DNA of 64,000 nucleotides, from contig NZ_JAJGSX010000001.1 of assembly GCF_021245725.1 (NCBI RefSeq), positions 372,001 through 436,000 of the forward strand. Direction: 5' to 3'. This stretch comes from Pseudonocardia sp. TRM90224. GTDB lineage: Bacteria; Actinomycetota; Actinomycetes; Mycobacteriales; Pseudonocardiaceae. Of this stretch, positions 18,124-26,843 are shown one piece after another; positions within the stretch are counted from its first letter, which is position 1; every line of letters begins with the position of its first letter. Made by a program: the position numbers and the translations under genes. The notes beneath the pieces are model-generated. The model was not told the origin of the DNA. It saw nothing but the letters and a program-made list of their open reading frames with translations, and searched no databases.

Positions 18124-18948
18124 TCAGGCCCGGTTCGGGCTCTGCGGCGGCTCATCGGTGTCCGGGTTGCCGTTCTCGCTTTCTTCGTCGTCCTCTTCGC
18201 CGTCGTCCAAGCGCCCGAAAAGCTTCAGAACGGCTTTCTTGATGGTCCCGGCGAAGGTGAAGAAGGCCAACAGAGCCGTAGCGATTCCCAATGCTGCCGC
18301 GGTGTTGTCCGAGATGTACTGGTTGATCTTCTGAAAAGGAGATGCGTTCACCACGACGTCGGTCACATAGCTCACCGTCTGCGGCTCGTTGCTCCCGACA
18401 AAGGTGAAACCGCCCTCACCGCTGATGGCGGGCTGGATCTCCAGCCGCAGCTGGAGATCTCTTGCCTGGTCCGTCGACACCTTCCATGACCAGTCCACCT
18501 TCGCCGCCGGGGTGAAGGTTCGCACGGCCCACTCGGGAGGCTCGACCTTCAGCGTGCCGATGGGCACCAGTCGTGCGGCGATCGCGCATCGAACCACGAC
18601 CGGCTCCGTGCGGGTCTGATTGCCCGGAAGCTCCTTCGGTGTGCCCGGCTGCTGCTGACCGATGTCGATGGTTGCCCGGTAGGAGGTCGCTCCCCCGACG
18701 TCGAGCACGATCGACGACGGGTAGGTGATCTGCCCGTCGCGCCACGTCCCCATCGCGGTGTCGCAGTCCTTCAGGAAGGCCGCGAGCTCCGGATCGTCGG
18801 TCCCGGCGGTCGGGTCGGCCGGCGGGCTGCAAGCGGCCGCCGACACGACGACCAGCGCTCCGGCGCAAATCAGGCTGAACGCTCTCCGGACGACCCTCTG
18901 ATTGCCGTTCTTGCGCTGCCGGGCCGCCACGGTCCTACCCTCGAGCAT
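18124..18948 (-). CDS. hypothetical lipoprotein with C-terminal membrane anchor
   Basis: Protein of 274 residues that I do not recognise. The N-terminus has a basic stretch (ARQRKNGNQRVVRR) and a signal peptide ending in the lipobox SAAAC, so it is probably lipidated and exposed outside. Residues about 40-205 form a beta-rich domain with few charges (YPSSIVLDVGGATSYRATID, FTPAAKVDWSWKV) and two Cys that could pair. A hydrophobic segment follows (AAALGIATALLAFFTFAGTI) and then a very acidic tail (DDGEEDDEESENGNPDTDEP) that would be cytoplasmic. Double anchoring by lipid and helix is unusual. It is monocistronic and its 5' side holds repeat copy 3. Confidence 0.7.
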   Translation of the reverse strand: MLEGRTVAARQRKNGNQRVVRRAFSLICAGALVVVSAAACSPPADPTAGTDDPELAAFLKDCDTAMGTWRDGQITYPSSIVLDVGGATSYRATIDIGQQQPGTPKELPGNQTRTEPVVVRCAIAARLVPIGTLKVEPPEWAVRTFTPAAKVDWSWKVSTDQARDLQLRLEIQPAISGEGGFTFVGSNEPQTVSYVTDVVVNASPFQKINQYISDNTAAALGIATALLAFFTFAGTIKKAVLKLFGRLDDGEEDDEESENGNPDTDEPPQSPNRA

Positions 18949-19323
18949 TCCTCAGCTACCTCACGCAGCGCATCTGTCGTGTCGCGGACCGCTATCGCCG
19001 ATCGACAGGGTAGCTCATCTCCACTGGTTCAACCAGACCATCATTGCGGATGCTGCACCAGCGCGGCAGGCGTGATTTCTCCGGCCGGACAGCCGAGGAC
19101 CGGACATTACTTCCGACCGCGCAATTCGCCACCTGCCCCCCCGGATGCATTGGAGGGCAGGAAAGCCACTTTCCTGCCCCTACAGGGCCTGAAAGTGGCT
19201 TTCCTGCCCTTGTGTGCGCACGGGTCCCCAGCCCCAGCACGGATTCTCATCCCTCATGGCAGCCCGGAGGGCCATGGCGGACTTTCCTCACACCCACCCC
19301 ACCCGGCCGCCAGGCGGCGGCGT
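18949..19323. other. 375-bp intergenic region
   Basis: No gene is supported here. It holds the promoter of the 18124 lipoprotein gene and repeat copy 3 (19154-19210). The remainder shows no clear palindrome or RNA fold that I can recognise. Confidence 0.6.
19154..19210. repeat. 57-bp double-hairpin repeat, copy 3
   Basis: Arms 19154-19180 and 19184-19210 separated by TAC. It lies between the 5' end of the lipoprotein gene at 18948 and the 3' end of the P-loop gene at 19324. Confidence 0.93.
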
Positions 19324-19941
19324 TCACTCGACGGGTGAGCCGGCGGGAGCGGGCGCGGCTACCGCGGACTGCGCCGCGTGATGGACGAGCTGCGCCACCT
19401 GCACCGCGTTCAAGCGATCGGTGCGGATCGACACCGTGAACCGTCGGACGTCCCCGAGCAGGCCTTTCTCCGAGCGGTCCCACCTGCGCACCGCGGCGCG
19501 GTCCGGCGCGACGCCCGTCGCGGCCAGGCGGCGCTCGGCCTCCTCGCGCGGGCACCACAGCAGCACCTGCAGCCAGTCGTCGGCCTCACGCTCGAACGCG
19601 CGCAGGACGTCGATGTCGTCGACGCAGGCGACCGGGATCCGGCCTTGCTCCCGGATCCGGTTGAGCCGCTCGCGGTCGTAGACGTAGCGGGCGCCGTCGC
19701 TGGTGAACTCGTGGAACACCTGCGCCCACGCCTTCAGCTCGTCCAGGTGCCGCTGGGTCGTCCGCTCCGCTGCGACACGGGTGTCGGATCCGACGGTCAG
19801 CGCGGGGAAGGGTGCGTAGCTGCGCCGCAGGCTCGTGAGGGCGAACGTAACGGTCCGTTTGCCGCTCGCGGGCGGCCCGGCAAGAAGTATGCCGCGGTAT
19901 GTCTGCGTGGGGTTGTGGTCCGCCGGGGTCGATTCGCGCAT
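19324..19941 (-). CDS. P-loop protein resembling guanylate kinase
   Basis: Protein of 205 residues from ATG 19941. The Walker A motif is GILLAGPPASGKRTVTFALT. It is followed by YAPFPALTVGSDTR, which aligns with the nucleotide-binding STR region of guanylate kinases, and WAQVFHEFTSDGARYVYDRE, resembling the GMP-binding segment. The later VACVDDIDVLRAF is the Walker-B-like strand, and WCPREEAERRL resembles the kinase lid end. It is shorter and more divergent than a housekeeping Gmk, so a specialised nucleotide-binding or kinase function is likely. It is divergent from the serpin gene. Confidence 0.65.
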   Translation of the reverse strand: MRESTPADHNPTQTYRGILLAGPPASGKRTVTFALTSLRRSYAPFPALTVGSDTRVAAERTTQRHLDELKAWAQVFHEFTSDGARYVYDRERLNRIREQGRIPVACVDDIDVLRAFEREADDWLQVLLWCPREEAERRLAATGVAPDRAAVRRWDRSEKGLLGDVRRFTVSIRTDRLNAVQVAQLVHHAAQSAVAAPAPAGSPVE

Positions 19942-20083
19942 GTTCCCCACCCCCGTCGCCGGACTACGACCAACGGTACTCGCGGGCACGAGGCCTGCGT
20001 TGTCACTCGGATGAAGGCCCGGTGCAATCGTCGCCGCCGACCATCGACGAGACACGATCCACATCCCAGGTCGGAGGCAGAAC

Positions 20084-21283
20084 ATGCAGCAACAGGACGC
20101 CAGGACCAGCGGATTGCTCGACGACGCGGTCCGTGCGTCCAACGCGCTCACCACCCGGTGGGCGAGCCGCGTCGAGGGCGCGGACTTCGTCCTGTCCGGC
20201 GCCGGCGTGTGGCCGCTGCTCGCCCTGCTCGCCTCCGGGGCCGCCGGGCCCGCGCGTGACGAGCTCGTCGAGGCGGTCGGGCTGCCGGCGGAATCCGCGC
20301 AAGAGGCGGCGGTCGCGCTGCTGGAATGCCTCGCCACCGGATCGGCGACGTCGGCCGCCCTCGGCCTGTGGGTCCACGACCGCATCACGCTCCTCGAGAG
20401 CTGGACGAAGCGTCTGCCCGTCGGGGTGGTGGGCCGGCTGAGCGGGCCGGAGGCGCAGGGCCGCCTCGACGCATGGGCCGCGGAGCACACCCGGGGGTTG
20501 ATCGAGAAGTTCCCGCTGGAGATCGAACCGAATGACGACCTGATGCTCGCGACGGCGCTGGCCGCGCGGACGAAGTGGACGATTCCGTTCGACGACTTGC
20601 ACGACGCGGCCGGCACCGGGGCGTGGGCGGACCGGCAGATCCCGATCCTCAGCCGCTACGGCGCGCTCGCCGGCACCGCAGTGATCAAGCAGCCGGACGG
20701 GGTCACGACCCGCGTGATCGTGGCCGGTCAGGACGATCTCGACGTGCACCTCGTCATCGGCGCGGTGGACGCACCCGCCGGATCGGTGCTCGGTGCCGGC
20801 ATCGCCGCGTTGAGCCCCGCGTGCACCGTCATCCCCGCCGAGGACCTCCCGAACGGGTTCACCGACCATGGCATCTCGGTGCGGGAGATCATGGCGACCA
20901 CACCGTGGAACCGCCTCGGCATCCACGTCCCGCCGTTCACGGTGCGCAGCCGCCACGACCTGTGCTCGCCGCCGACACTGTTCGGCCTGACCACTGCGAT
21001 GAAGATCGACCCGTTCGGCCATTTCCCGCACATGAGCGAGCACCCGCAGTTCGTCAAGAAGGGTGCTCAGGACATCGTCGTGGCGTTCTCCGCCACCGGG
21101 TTCGAGGCGGCTGCGGTGAGCGCGTTCGGCATGATCGGCGGCGGGATGCCCGAGTTCTCCCACCGCATGCGACTCGTGGAGGTGAGCTTCGACCGCCCGT
21201 TCGGCTTCATCGCCGTCCACCGCCCGACGGGGCTCGTGGTCGTCGCGGGTTGGGTCGGGACCGCCCCCGAGGCGCACGCATGA
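20084..21283 (+). CDS. serpin-family protease inhibitor
   Basis: Serpin of 399 residues, the usual domain length, without a signal peptide, so it is presumably cytoplasmic. Family blocks are ADFVLSGAGVWPLLALLASG, LDAWAAEHTRGLIEKFPLEI, LMLATALAARTKWTIPFDD, and the terminal RPFGFIAVHRPTGLVVVAGW. The reactive-centre hinge reads SATGFEAAAVSAFGM; small residues (EAAAVSA) there are expected for an inhibitory serpin whose loop inserts into the sheet after cleavage. The target protease and P1 residue cannot be fixed by eye. The ribosome-binding site TCGGAGGCAG precedes ATG 20084. Serpins are uncommon in actinobacteria. Confidence 0.88.
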   Translation: MQQQDARTSGLLDDAVRASNALTTRWASRVEGADFVLSGAGVWPLLALLASGAAGPARDELVEAVGLPAESAQEAAVALLECLATGSATSAALGLWVHDRITLLESWTKRLPVGVVGRLSGPEAQGRLDAWAAEHTRGLIEKFPLEIEPNDDLMLATALAARTKWTIPFDDLHDAAGTGAWADRQIPILSRYGALAGTAVIKQPDGVTTRVIVAGQDDLDVHLVIGAVDAPAGSVLGAGIAALSPACTVIPAEDLPNGFTDHGISVREIMATTPWNRLGIHVPPFTVRSRHDLCSPPTLFGLTTAMKIDPFGHFPHMSEHPQFVKKGAQDIVVAFSATGFEAAAVSAFGMIGGGMPEFSHRMRLVEVSFDRPFGFIAVHRPTGLVVVAGWVGTAPEAHA

Positions 21284-21345
21284 TCGAGGCGGTCCGCGGG
21301 TACATCTGAGCGGAGGGTTTCCCGGAAGGCGAAGGAGGCCGACCG

Positions 21346-21855
21346 ATGATCACCTCAGCCGGGTACGAGACCAGCACGACCGCACCGCGGACCGAGGCCG
21401 GGGTCGTGGTGGGCGTCGACGGCACCCCGCACGCGCACGCCGCACTGGCCTGGGCCGTCGACTACGCCCGCCGGACGGGTTCCCGGGTGCGCGCCGTGGC
21501 CGTGTGGGCTCCGCCCGTCCCGTCGATCGCCGGGCCCGAGCTCGGCGCGGGCGCGCTGATGCACACGCAGGTCACCGACCTCTCCGACGACCAGATGGCG
21601 GCGGTCGCGGAACGCTCGCTCGAGGCGGCCGTCGCCGAACTGCCGGACGGCTCGGGGGCGCTGGTGGACTTCTCCGTCGAGCCCGGCGACCCCGCGGCGG
21701 TGCTGCTGGCCGCTGCCGAGGGCGCCGAGCTGCTCGTGCTGGGCAACGCCAGGCACGGCGCGCTCGTCTCGGCGGTGACGGCGTCCGTCGCGGCCCGGTG
21801 CAACCACCACGCCACGTGCCCGATCGTGCTGGTCCCGGCACCGCCGGCAGACTAG
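21346..21855 (+). CDS. universal stress protein (UspA family)
   Basis: Single-domain Usp of 169 residues. The N-terminal strand is GVVVGVDGTPHAHAALAWAV. The C-terminal ATP-binding loop is LVLGNARHGALVSAVTASVA, a variant of G-x2-G-x9-G-S/T, so ATP binding is plausible though the final Ser/Thr is followed by Val. It is co-directional with the serpin (62-base gap) and starts after GGCGAAGGAGGCC. Usp proteins help dormancy and stress survival. It converges with the ABC importer gene through a long inverted repeat. Confidence 0.9.
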   Translation: MITSAGYETSTTAPRTEAGVVVGVDGTPHAHAALAWAVDYARRTGSRVRAVAVWAPPVPSIAGPELGAGALMHTQVTDLSDDQMAAVAERSLEAAVAELPDGSGALVDFSVEPGDPAAVLLAAAEGAELLVLGNARHGALVSAVTASVAARCNHHATCPIVLVPAPPAD

Positions 21856-21861
21856 AGAACA

Positions 21862-21924
21862 CGTCGACAACGACGTTTCGGCTGTTTGTGAGCGCTAACA
21901 ATGACCAGAACGTCGTTGTCGACG
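21862..21924. terminator. 16-bp perfect inverted repeat between convergent genes
   Basis: CGTCGACAACGACGTT (21862-21877) is exactly reverse-complementary to 21909-21924, with a 31-base loop. It lies between the stop of the stress-protein gene (21855) and the stop of the ABC gene (21933), so it can terminate both transcripts. The loop contains TTGTGAGCGCTAACAA (21886-21901), a near-palindrome that looks like a LacI-family operator. Confidence 0.7.
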
Positions 21925-21932
21925 CTGCTTGA

Positions 21933-24296
21933 TCAGCCGCTGACCGCCGCGAAGAACCGGTCGATCCGCGCGTCGCCCGCCACGAACATGTCCTCCGGGC
22001 GACCCTGGCGGCGGATGGTGCCGTTGTCCATGAACACCACCCAGTCGGCCACCTCCCGCACGAACCGCATCTCGTGCGTCACGACGACCATCGTCATGCC
22101 CTCGGACGCGAGGTTGCGCATCACCGCCAGCACCTCGCCGACGAGTTCGGGGTCGAGCGCGGAGGTGGGTTCGTCGAACAGCATCACCGACGGCTCGACG
22201 GCCAGCGCCCGCGCGATCGCGACACGCTGCTGCTGGCCACCGGAGAGCTGGTGGGGGTACTTGTGCGCGTGCTCGCCGAGCCCCACCCGCTCCAGCAGCG
22301 CCAGCCCGCGCTCGCGCAGCTCCCCCGCGTCGGCGAGCCGCAGGTAGGCGGGCGCGAGCAGGACGTTCTCCAGCGCCGTCTTGTGCGGGAACAGGTTGAA
22401 CCGCTGGAACACCATCCCCACGTGCCGTCGCTGCCGCGCCAGCTCACGACCACCGGCCGGCACCAGCTCGCCACCGTCGAGCCGGTACCCGAGCTGCTCG
22501 CCGTCGACGACGACCGTGCCCGCGTCGGGCACCTCCAGCCGGTTCAGCATCCGCGCCACGGTCGTCTTGCCCGAGCCGGACGGACCGATAAGCGCGACCA
22601 CCTCACCGCGGTGCACCTCCAGGTCCACCCCGTCGAGCACGGTCGTGGAGCCGAACGCCTTCCGCAACCCTCGCGCGGCGACCACGACCTCGCCGGCGTG
22701 CCGCACGTGCGCCCGCTCCCGCACCTCCAGCACCGCGGGCTCGGCCGGAACCCGCTCGACGAGACCGGTGCGGCGCCGGCGCACGTCCAGCCGCCGCTCC
22801 AGCAGCACCCGCAGCCGGTCGAACACCGTCACCAGCGCGACGTAGTACAGCGCCACCCCGAGCAGCGTCTCCAGCACCTTGAAGTTCTGCGTGTAGAGCC
22901 GCTGCCCGACCAGCAGGATCTCCGCCAGCGAGATCGCGCTGACCAGGGAGGTCAGCTTCAGGATCGTCACGAACTGGTTGCCCAGGGCGGGCAGCGCGAC
23001 GCGGAACGCCTGCGGGATCACGACGTGCCGCTGCACCCCCGCGTACGGCATCCCCAGCGCCTGCGCCGCCTCACCCTGTCCCGACTCGACCGACAGCAGC
23101 CCGCCGCGGTGGATCTCCGCCATGTACGCCGTCTCGCTCAGCACCAGCGCCACCAGGCCCGCGACGAACGGGCTCGCCAGCAGCGGGCGCAGCTCCGGCA
23201 TCACCTGCGGCGCGTTGTAGACGAAGATCAGCAGGACCAGCAGCGGGAGGCTGCGGAAGAACCACACGTAGGCGCCCGCGACCGCCCTCGGCACCGGTGC
23301 GGACGCCCGCTGCATCAGCGCCACGCCCATCCCGAGCACAACCGCGATCACCCAGGCCAGCACGGCCAGGACGACGACCAGCCCGCTCGCGCGCCACAGC
23401 TCGGGGTTCGCGAAGAGCCCCAGCGTGTAGGCCCAGTCGAACGACACGGTCGCCGAGCTCGCGGCCGGGCCCGCGCCGCCGGGCAGCACCTGGGCCAGCA
23501 ACGCATCGTCCACCGGGGCCAGGTTGTAGCGGGCCAGCATCGCCGTGTACTCGCCCGACGCCTGCAGGTCGCGCAACGCCGACTCCACCGCCGTGTACAG
23601 CGCGGTGTTGCCCTTCGCGACAGCGATCCCCACCACCGCCGGCGCGATCAACGTGCTGCTGCTGATCGCCAACCGGCTGCCGGCGGCGTCGACCGCCGCC
23701 TTCGCCACCGCCGCGTCGGTCAGCTGGACGTCCACCTGGCCGGAGAGCAGCGCCTGGCTGCCCTCCGGGTCGGAGGTGAACTCGCGCACGTCGACCGGTG
23801 CGCGGCCGGCCCCGGTGCATCCCTCCGACACCGGGCCGGCCAGCTCCTGGACGATCTTCCCGCCCTTGATCACCGCGGCCCGCAGACCGCACAGGTCGTC
23901 GGCCCGGGCCGGACGCGATCCGGCGTCCGATCGCGCCACGATCGCGTTGCCGGTGGTGAAGTACGGGAGGTAATCGACCTCTTTCGCCCGCTCCGCCGTG
24001 ACGTACAGCGCGGACATGATCACGTCGAACCGGCCGGCCTTCGCCCCCGCGATCAGCTGCTCGAACCGCGTATCGGCGACCTGGGCCCGCAGACCCATCC
24101 GCGCCGCCAACGCCCGTCCCAGCTCCGGGTCGAAACCGGCGGGCTCCCCGGCCTCGAGGTAGCCGTACGGCGGGTAGGTCAGGTCGTCGCCGATCGTCAG
24201 CACCCCGGGTGTGACGGTTGTCGCCGCCGATGCCGGCGCCCCGCACGCCGCGAGCAGGAGCACGGCGAGAGCGAGGCCGAGCGCGCGCAGTGGCAT
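21933..24296 (-). CDS. single-polypeptide ABC importer: binding protein, permease and ATPase fused
   Basis: One continuous chain of 787 residues with the three parts of a polar amino-acid importer. Residues 1-~290 are a solute-binding protein behind a lipobox signal (LLLAACG), with [20 protein letters not shown] and [20 protein letters not shown]. Residues ~300-515 are a His/Glu/Gln-type permease ([20 protein letters not shown], the EAA loop [20 protein letters not shown]). Residues ~545-787 are the ATPase: Walker [10 protein letters not shown], signature LSGGQQQR, Walker [15 protein letters not shown] and the H-loop [11 protein letters not shown] homodimer would give a complete transporter. 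Usually the ATPase is a separate gene. It is divergent from a GntR/DUF1989 pair, suggesting uptake of an amine or amino acid controlled by GntR. Confidence 0.93.
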   Translation of the reverse strand: MPLRALGLALAVLLLAACGAPASAATTVTPGVLTIGDDLTYPPYGYLEAGEPAGFDPELGRALAARMGLRAQVADTRFEQLIAGAKAGRFDVIMSALYVTAERAKEVDYLPYFTTGNAIVARSDAGSRPARADDLCGLRAAVIKGGKIVQELAGPVSEGCTGAGRAPVDVREFTSDPEGSQALLSGQVDVQLTDAAVAKAAVDAAGSRLAISSSTLIAPAVVGIAVAKGNTALYTAVESALRDLQASGEYTAMLARYNLAPVDDALLAQVLPGGAGPAASSATVSFDWAYTLGLFANPELWRASGLVVVLAVLAWVIAVVLGMGVALMQRASAPVPRAVAGAYVWFFRSLPLLVLLIFVYNAPQVMPELRPLLASPFVAGLVALVLSETAYMAEIHRGGLLSVESGQGEAAQALGMPYAGVQRHVVIPQAFRVALPALGNQFVTILKLTSLVSAISLAEILLVGQRLYTQNFKVLETLLGVALYYVALVTVFDRLRVLLERRLDVRRRRTGLVERVPAEPAVLEVRERAHVRHAGEVVVAARGLRKAFGSTTVLDGVDLEVHRGEVVALIGPSGSGKTTVARMLNRLEVPDAGTVVVDGEQLGYRLDGGELVPAGGRELARQRRHVGMVFQRFNLFPHKTALENVLLAPAYLRLADAGELRERGLALLERVGLGEHAHKYPHQLSGGQQQRVAIARALAVEPSVMLFDEPTSALDPELVGEVLAVMRNLASEGMTMVVVTHEMRFVREVADWVVFMDNGTIRRQGRPEDMFVAGDARIDRFFAAVSG

Positions 24297-24420
24297 GACT
24301 GCTCTCCCGTCGTCCGGATCGTGCGGCGCAGCCTAGGATTGTGGAATGATTTGTGTCAATCGCTGACTGATTCAGCATCAGTCGAGGTGGATCGTGTGAC
24401 GATCCGGCTACACTGCCGCC

Positions 24421-25128
24421 GTGGGAACGGAAGCGCCGACCGGCGAGCGAGTGGCCGCCACGCTGCGCGAGGACATCACCGAAGGCCGGCTGGCCCCTGG
24501 CACACCGCTGCGCGACGCCGTGCTGGCCACCGAGCTGGGGGTATCCCGCCACACCCTGCGTGCGGCGCTGCGGCTGCTCGAACACGACGGGCTCGTCGAG
24601 TACCAGATGCACAAGGGGGTCGTCGTCCGCGCGCTCTCCCCCGCCGACGTCAACGAGATCTACCGCGTGCGCCGCGTGCTGGAGATCAGCGCCGTCGACC
24701 AGAGCGCGCTCGCCCCACAGGACGGCCTCGACGAGCTCGACCGCTGCGTCGCCGCCGCGCACGCCGCGGTGGCCGGACGGGAGTGGGGCCGGGTCGGAAC
24801 CGCCAGCCTGCGCTTCCACCAAGCGCTCGTGGCACTGCTGGGCAGCGCCAGCATCGACCGCTTCTTCGCCAGCACCCTCGCCCAGCTGCGGCTGGCCTTC
24901 GCCACCATGCACGACGAAGCGCGCTGGCAGACCCCGTGGATCCCGCGCGACCGCGAGATCTGCGACCTGCTGCTGCGCGGCGAACGCCAGCACGCCGCCG
25001 CGCTGCTGCGGCAGTACCTCGACGAGTCCGAGACCGCCGTGCTCGACGTCGTCCGCGCACACACCGCCGACCGACGCAGCCGGCGGCGCCGAACGTCGCA
25101 ACAGCCGTCACAACCGAAGGAGGTCTGA
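24421..25128 (+). CDS. GntR/FadR-family transcriptional regulator (FCD domain)
   Basis: Regulator of 235 residues from GTG 24421. The winged helix-turn-helix is GERVAATLREDITEGRLAPG with VLATELGVSRHTLRAALRLL. The FCD ligand domain follows (IYRVRRVLEISAVDQSALAP, HQALVALLGSASIDRFFAST), with His residues that can bind a metal. It is first of a two-gene operon with the DUF1989 gene and divergent from the fused ABC importer across 124 bases, so it most likely represses transport and metabolism of the same small acid or amine. The intergenic region contains no palindrome that I can call with certainty. Confidence 0.9.
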   Translation: MGTEAPTGERVAATLREDITEGRLAPGTPLRDAVLATELGVSRHTLRAALRLLEHDGLVEYQMHKGVVVRALSPADVNEIYRVRRVLEISAVDQSALAPQDGLDELDRCVAAAHAAVAGREWGRVGTASLRFHQALVALLGSASIDRFFASTLAQLRLAFATMHDEARWQTPWIPRDREICDLLLRGERQHAAALLRQYLDESETAVLDVVRAHTADRRSRRRRTSQQPSQPKEV

Positions 25129-25130
25129 GC

Positions 25131-25988
25131 GTGGGCTCAGTCGCCAGCGCCTATCGAGCGACCGCGGGCAGCCCGCTCGACGTCGACCGCGCGTTCTACA
25201 GCCGTCTCGCAGACAGCCACGAAGAGCACGTGCTGGTCGAGCGGTTCGAGATCCCGATCCGCTCCGGCCGGGCCTGGACGGTGCCGGCCGGGCACCTGTT
25301 CCGCCTGGTCACGGTCGAGGGCCCGCAGGTCGGCGACCTCAACATCTGGAACCGGCACAACCCCCGCGAACGCCTGTGGGCATCGCGGACGCGCCAGCTG
25401 CAACGCGCGCACGTCAGCACCTTCGACCGGCTCTGGTCGACGCTGCCGTTCCTGCGGCCGCTCGCCACCGTCACGTCCGACACGCTCGCCGACTACGGCA
25501 TCGACGGCGACGGCGGCCGCGTGCACGACCTGCTCGGCACGCGCTGCGACCCGTACGTCAACCGCATGCTCACCGGCGAGGACTTCGACTTCCACTGCCA
25601 CTCCAACCTCGTGCGCGCCGTGCTCCCCCACGGCCTCACGGAGTTCGACGTGCACGACGTCCTCAACGTCTTCCAGTGCACCGGCCTCAACGACGACGAC
25701 CAGTACTTCATGAAGACGTGCCCGGCCAGGCCGGGCGATCACTTCGAGCTGTTCGCCGAGATCGACCTGCTCTGCGCGCTCTCCACCTGCCCGGGCGGCG
25801 ACCTGTCGGTGCCGCTGTGGGGGCCGGACGCACGCGACCCCATCGACGTCTGCCACCCCATCGGCGTCGAGATCTACCGGCCGGCCGCCGCCTTCTTGGC
25901 GGGCTGGACCTCGCCGCAGCCGGCGGCGTACCGCAACCTGCACGGGATGACGGCCCCGAACTGGACGGACCACGACGTCACGGGGTGA
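25131..25988 (+). CDS. DUF1989 / urea carboxylase-associated family protein
   Basis: Protein of 285 residues starting at GTG 25131, two bases after the GntR stop, with a strong AAGGAGG at 25117-25123. It belongs to the DUF1989 family, members of which accompany urea amidolyase genes or amino-acid permeases. Seen motifs are AWTVPAGHLFRLVTVEGPQV, GDLNIWNRHNPRERLWASRT, DFHCHSNLVRAVLPHG and FFMKTCPARPGDHFELFAE-like stretches rich in Cys and His, so a metal site is likely. No urea carboxylase gene is nearby. The role is probably in metabolism of the compound imported by the divergent ABC protein, which is inference. Confidence 0.8.
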   Translation: MGSVASAYRATAGSPLDVDRAFYSRLADSHEEHVLVERFEIPIRSGRAWTVPAGHLFRLVTVEGPQVGDLNIWNRHNPRERLWASRTRQLQRAHVSTFDRLWSTLPFLRPLATVTSDTLADYGIDGDGGRVHDLLGTRCDPYVNRMLTGEDFDFHCHSNLVRAVLPHGLTEFDVHDVLNVFQCTGLNDDDQYFMKTCPARPGDHFELFAEIDLLCALSTCPGGDLSVPLWGPDARDPIDVCHPIGVEIYRPAAAFLAGWTSPQPAAYRNLHGMTAPNWTDHDVTG

Positions 25989-26094
25989 CGGGGTGACGCT
26001 CGGCCGGGGAAGGCGCCCCCACCCGGCCCGCCCGCGTCCCGCCCGCCGCCCGCGGGTCAGCGAGCGCCAGATGCGCTCGCCCTGGCAGCTGGGG

Positions 26095-26151
26095 AGGGCA
26101 GGAAAGCCACTTTCCTGCCCTGTGAGGGCCGGAAAGTGGCTTTGCTGCCCT
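26095..26151. repeat. 57-bp double-hairpin repeat, copy 4
   Basis: Arms 26095-26121 and 26125-26151 separated by GTG. It shares the TTTGC variant with copy 2. It lies between two convergent genes (ending 25988 and 26216). Confidence 0.93.
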
Positions 26152-26215
26152 CGCCGTGCGGATCGCACCCCGGCGCCTCGGATCTCCTCGGGGTCGCGGT
26201 AGGGCAGGGCCGCCG

Positions 26216-26794
26216 TCAGGCGCCCCTGCGGGCGTTCGTGTGCAGGTAGAGGTCGCGCAGCAGGCAGATCTCGGACGTGTGGTGGATCAGCTCGCGGTGG
26301 ATGTGCTGCACCAGGTCGGCCATCGGCAGCTCGGGATAGGGCTCCTTGTCGCCCAAGGGCACCCGCAGGCCGTCCTCGCCGAGACCGCGCACCCCGGCCA
26401 GCCAGGTGTCGATCTGCGCGTCGAGCTGGTCGAGGGCGGTGGCGGCCGTGCCTGCGTACTCCCAGGTGTCGTACGAGGCCGCGGGCGCCGCGAAGTGCGT
26501 TGCGTTGCGCACCGCGAGCACGCCGACGATGACGTGCCCGAGCCGCCACGCGATCGTCGTGAACGGCGTGGGCGTCGGCTCGGGGTAGGCGAAGTCGATC
26601 GTGAAGTCGCCGCCACCGGCAGCCATGGGCGTGGGTGAGCTGCCGAGTGGTCGCACGTTCCACGGATCGGGCACCGGCGACCAGAAGTACTCCTCGTCGG
26701 TGAGTCCTTCGAGCCGGGCGCGGACCTGATGGGTCCAGTGCCACTCCCATTGGTCGCGCAGTATCCGGTTCCAGTCGAGTCCGTTCCCGTCCAT
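26216..26794 (-). CDS. DinB-superfamily protein
   Basis: Four-helix-bundle protein of 192 residues. The DinB pattern is visible: WEWHWTHQVRARLEGLTDEE near the start, TIAWRLGHVIVGVLAVRNAT in the middle with a metal-ligand His, and LVQHIHRELIHHTSEICLLR near the end with further His residues. Members include mycothiol- or bacillithiol-dependent transferases and many unknowns. ATG 26794 faces the WYL regulator across 49 bases that contain an inverted repeat, so it is probably that regulator's target. Confidence 0.85.
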   Translation of the reverse strand: MDGNGLDWNRILRDQWEWHWTHQVRARLEGLTDEEYFWSPVPDPWNVRPLGSSPTPMAAGGGDFTIDFAYPEPTPTPFTTIAWRLGHVIVGVLAVRNATHFAAPAASYDTWEYAGTAATALDQLDAQIDTWLAGVRGLGEDGLRVPLGDKEPYPELPMADLVQHIHRELIHHTSEICLLRDLYLHTNARRGA

Positions 26795-26813
26795 GCCTGA
26801 ACTCTGGCACGCC

Positions 26814-26836
26814 TAGCGGACAGGATCGGTCCGCTA
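26814..26836. promoter_or_regulatory. operator candidate between DinB and WYL genes
   Basis: TAGCGGAC (26814-26821) and GTCCGCTA (26829-26836) form a perfect 8-bp inverted repeat with a 7-base spacer. The centre lies 31 bases from the DinB start and 19 bases from the WYL start, so binding there could control both divergent genes. Confidence 0.6.
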
Positions 26837-26843
26837 TTTTTGG

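Noticed and set aside
22074-25988. 1,304-codon + strand frame across the ABC importer and GntR genes
   Set aside because: It is antisense to a clear ABC transporter; only its last part coincides in frame with the real DUF1989 gene.
25131-25988. Urea carboxylase locus
   Set aside because: Only the DUF1989 accessory-type gene is present; no biotin carboxylase or allophanate hydrolase gene is in the window.
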